Assembly (NCBI RefSeq): GCF_018139145.2
Contig: NC_059483.1
Location: 1,303,001 to 1,367,000 of the forward strand
Direction: 5' to 3'
DNA: 64,000 bases
From: Gymnogyps californianus
Lineage: Eukaryota; Chordata; Aves; Accipitriformes; Cathartidae
The first letter of the stretch is position 1. Each line of letters begins with the position of its first letter. Shown in pieces: positions 63,206 to 64,000 of this stretch. The notes below the pieces were generated by a model. The model did no database searches and had not been told where the DNA came from. It saw nothing but the letters and a program-made list of their open reading frames with translations. A program made the translations under genes and the position numbers.

Positions 63206-64000
63206 GGTGCAGTATGAACAAAAGCAACTGTTATTGCCTTTTTATGAGGGAGTCAAACTCTCTGCAAAGAGTAAACAATTTTTCCATCAGTGGTGTTCAC
63301 GGCTGATGACATACAATGCCAGTAAATAGTTGTTTTGGTAATCCGATGGGTTGTTTCCTGGGGTTAGTGCTTTCCTATACCATTGCTCTCCATTATTCTG
63401 CTCAGGAGTAATACCGTGTCCTCCTGCAGCCCTGCCTGCTGCAGCCGGTTGTGTGTGACAGTAATGCTTGACACAGCTTGGGGGCGTGTGGTTCTCAGCC
63501 GGCTTGGTGGTAGTCGTTCTAATAACCCCGATAACCCTCTCCCATCGAAGTGATAGACCTGAAGCAGACGTCTATCGACAGCAATTGTATTACTGCTCGC
63601 ATAGCTCCGCTGGTGTGGTGGGCACTCCGCAGACGAGTTGCTAAACAAGGCTGCTGATTTGTAAGAGCTTGCAATCAAAATCTGACACTCCTCTAGCATT
63701 TCGTGACTTTGTAAATATTGATGATTCTAAAAAATACACGTGGGAAGGGAAGCAGGAGGGGAAGCTGCCTGTGTGTCGCGGTGGTAATGTCAGGAAAACA
63801 TCAGCACCTTTGCAGTTTCATTTCTCGAGGTGCTTGCTTACTGGTACCTTCCCATAATTGTAAGAGGATGACCCTTGAGACTCAGGGGTATGAACAGGCA
63901 CATGGCACTGGGTGGGTCAAGAAGAAAGTGTTTCCTTTGTGCTATGGATTATAAAATGTCCTTCTCTATTCATTTTAATTAGCAGGCTTCAGACTGCCAC
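63206..64000. other. Non-coding stretch to the window edge
   Basis: This is unique sequence. One minus-strand open frame of 111 codons (63364-63699) shows no recognised similarity. Nothing else can be supported before the window ends. Confidence 0.5.

Noticed and set aside
1..64000. CRISPR arrays, bacterial operons, tRNA or rRNA genes
   Set aside because: No direct-repeat/spacer structure, ribosome-binding-site and gene-packing pattern, or cloverleaf-like sequence was recognised, and the content is vertebrate in character.

Overview
The window looks like vertebrate nuclear DNA, most likely from a bird, and I find no protein-coding gene in it. The bird assignment rests on two solo long terminal repeats (LTRs) at 50957-51825 and 57086-57663. 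I recognise both as ERVL-type LTR consensus sequences common in neoavian genomes. It is supported by a truncated CR1 LINE 3' end at 15240-15345 and an older CR1/L3-like fragment near 25850-26010. The family assignments are from memory of the consensus sequences and I could not run a search. Species and chromosome cannot be determined.

Layout: 1-15 kb is unique intergenic or intronic DNA with scattered CpG-dense patches, AT microsatellites, a 48-bp local duplication (4651-4729) and a 22-bp duplication carrying two octamer (ATTTGCAT) motifs (9477-9525). At 14.6-15.5 kb an imperfect TA/TG tract lies next to a GC-rich block and the CR1 fragment. From 15.5 to 50.9 kb there is unique sequence with several CpG-rich patches (13.4, 16.9, 19.3-20.0, 31.4, 32.5, 33.9, 41.1 and 42.2 kb), small tandem repeats (39155, 44374) and perfect short hairpins (22171, 28528, 38794). 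From 50.9 to 57.7 kb lie the two ERVL solo LTRs; the second has a perfect 5-bp target-site duplication. The last 6 kb (58.6-61.5 kb) contains AT-rich stretches with homeodomain-like TAATTA cores and nested inverted repeats that look like regulatory DNA, but this is judged by texture only.

Coding: all open frames are short. The longest is 285 codons (18987-19844, +). It lies in a GC-rich, stop-poor stretch with competing open frames on both strands, and I recognise no domain in it. No window-wide pattern of exons with matching splice sites and protein similarity was found. The window is best read as part of a gene desert or a very large intron. Recognisable mobile-element sequence totals only about 1.7 kb. 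I found no CRISPR array, tRNA, rRNA, operon or other system. Interpretations of non-repeat features are tentative and need cross-species alignment.
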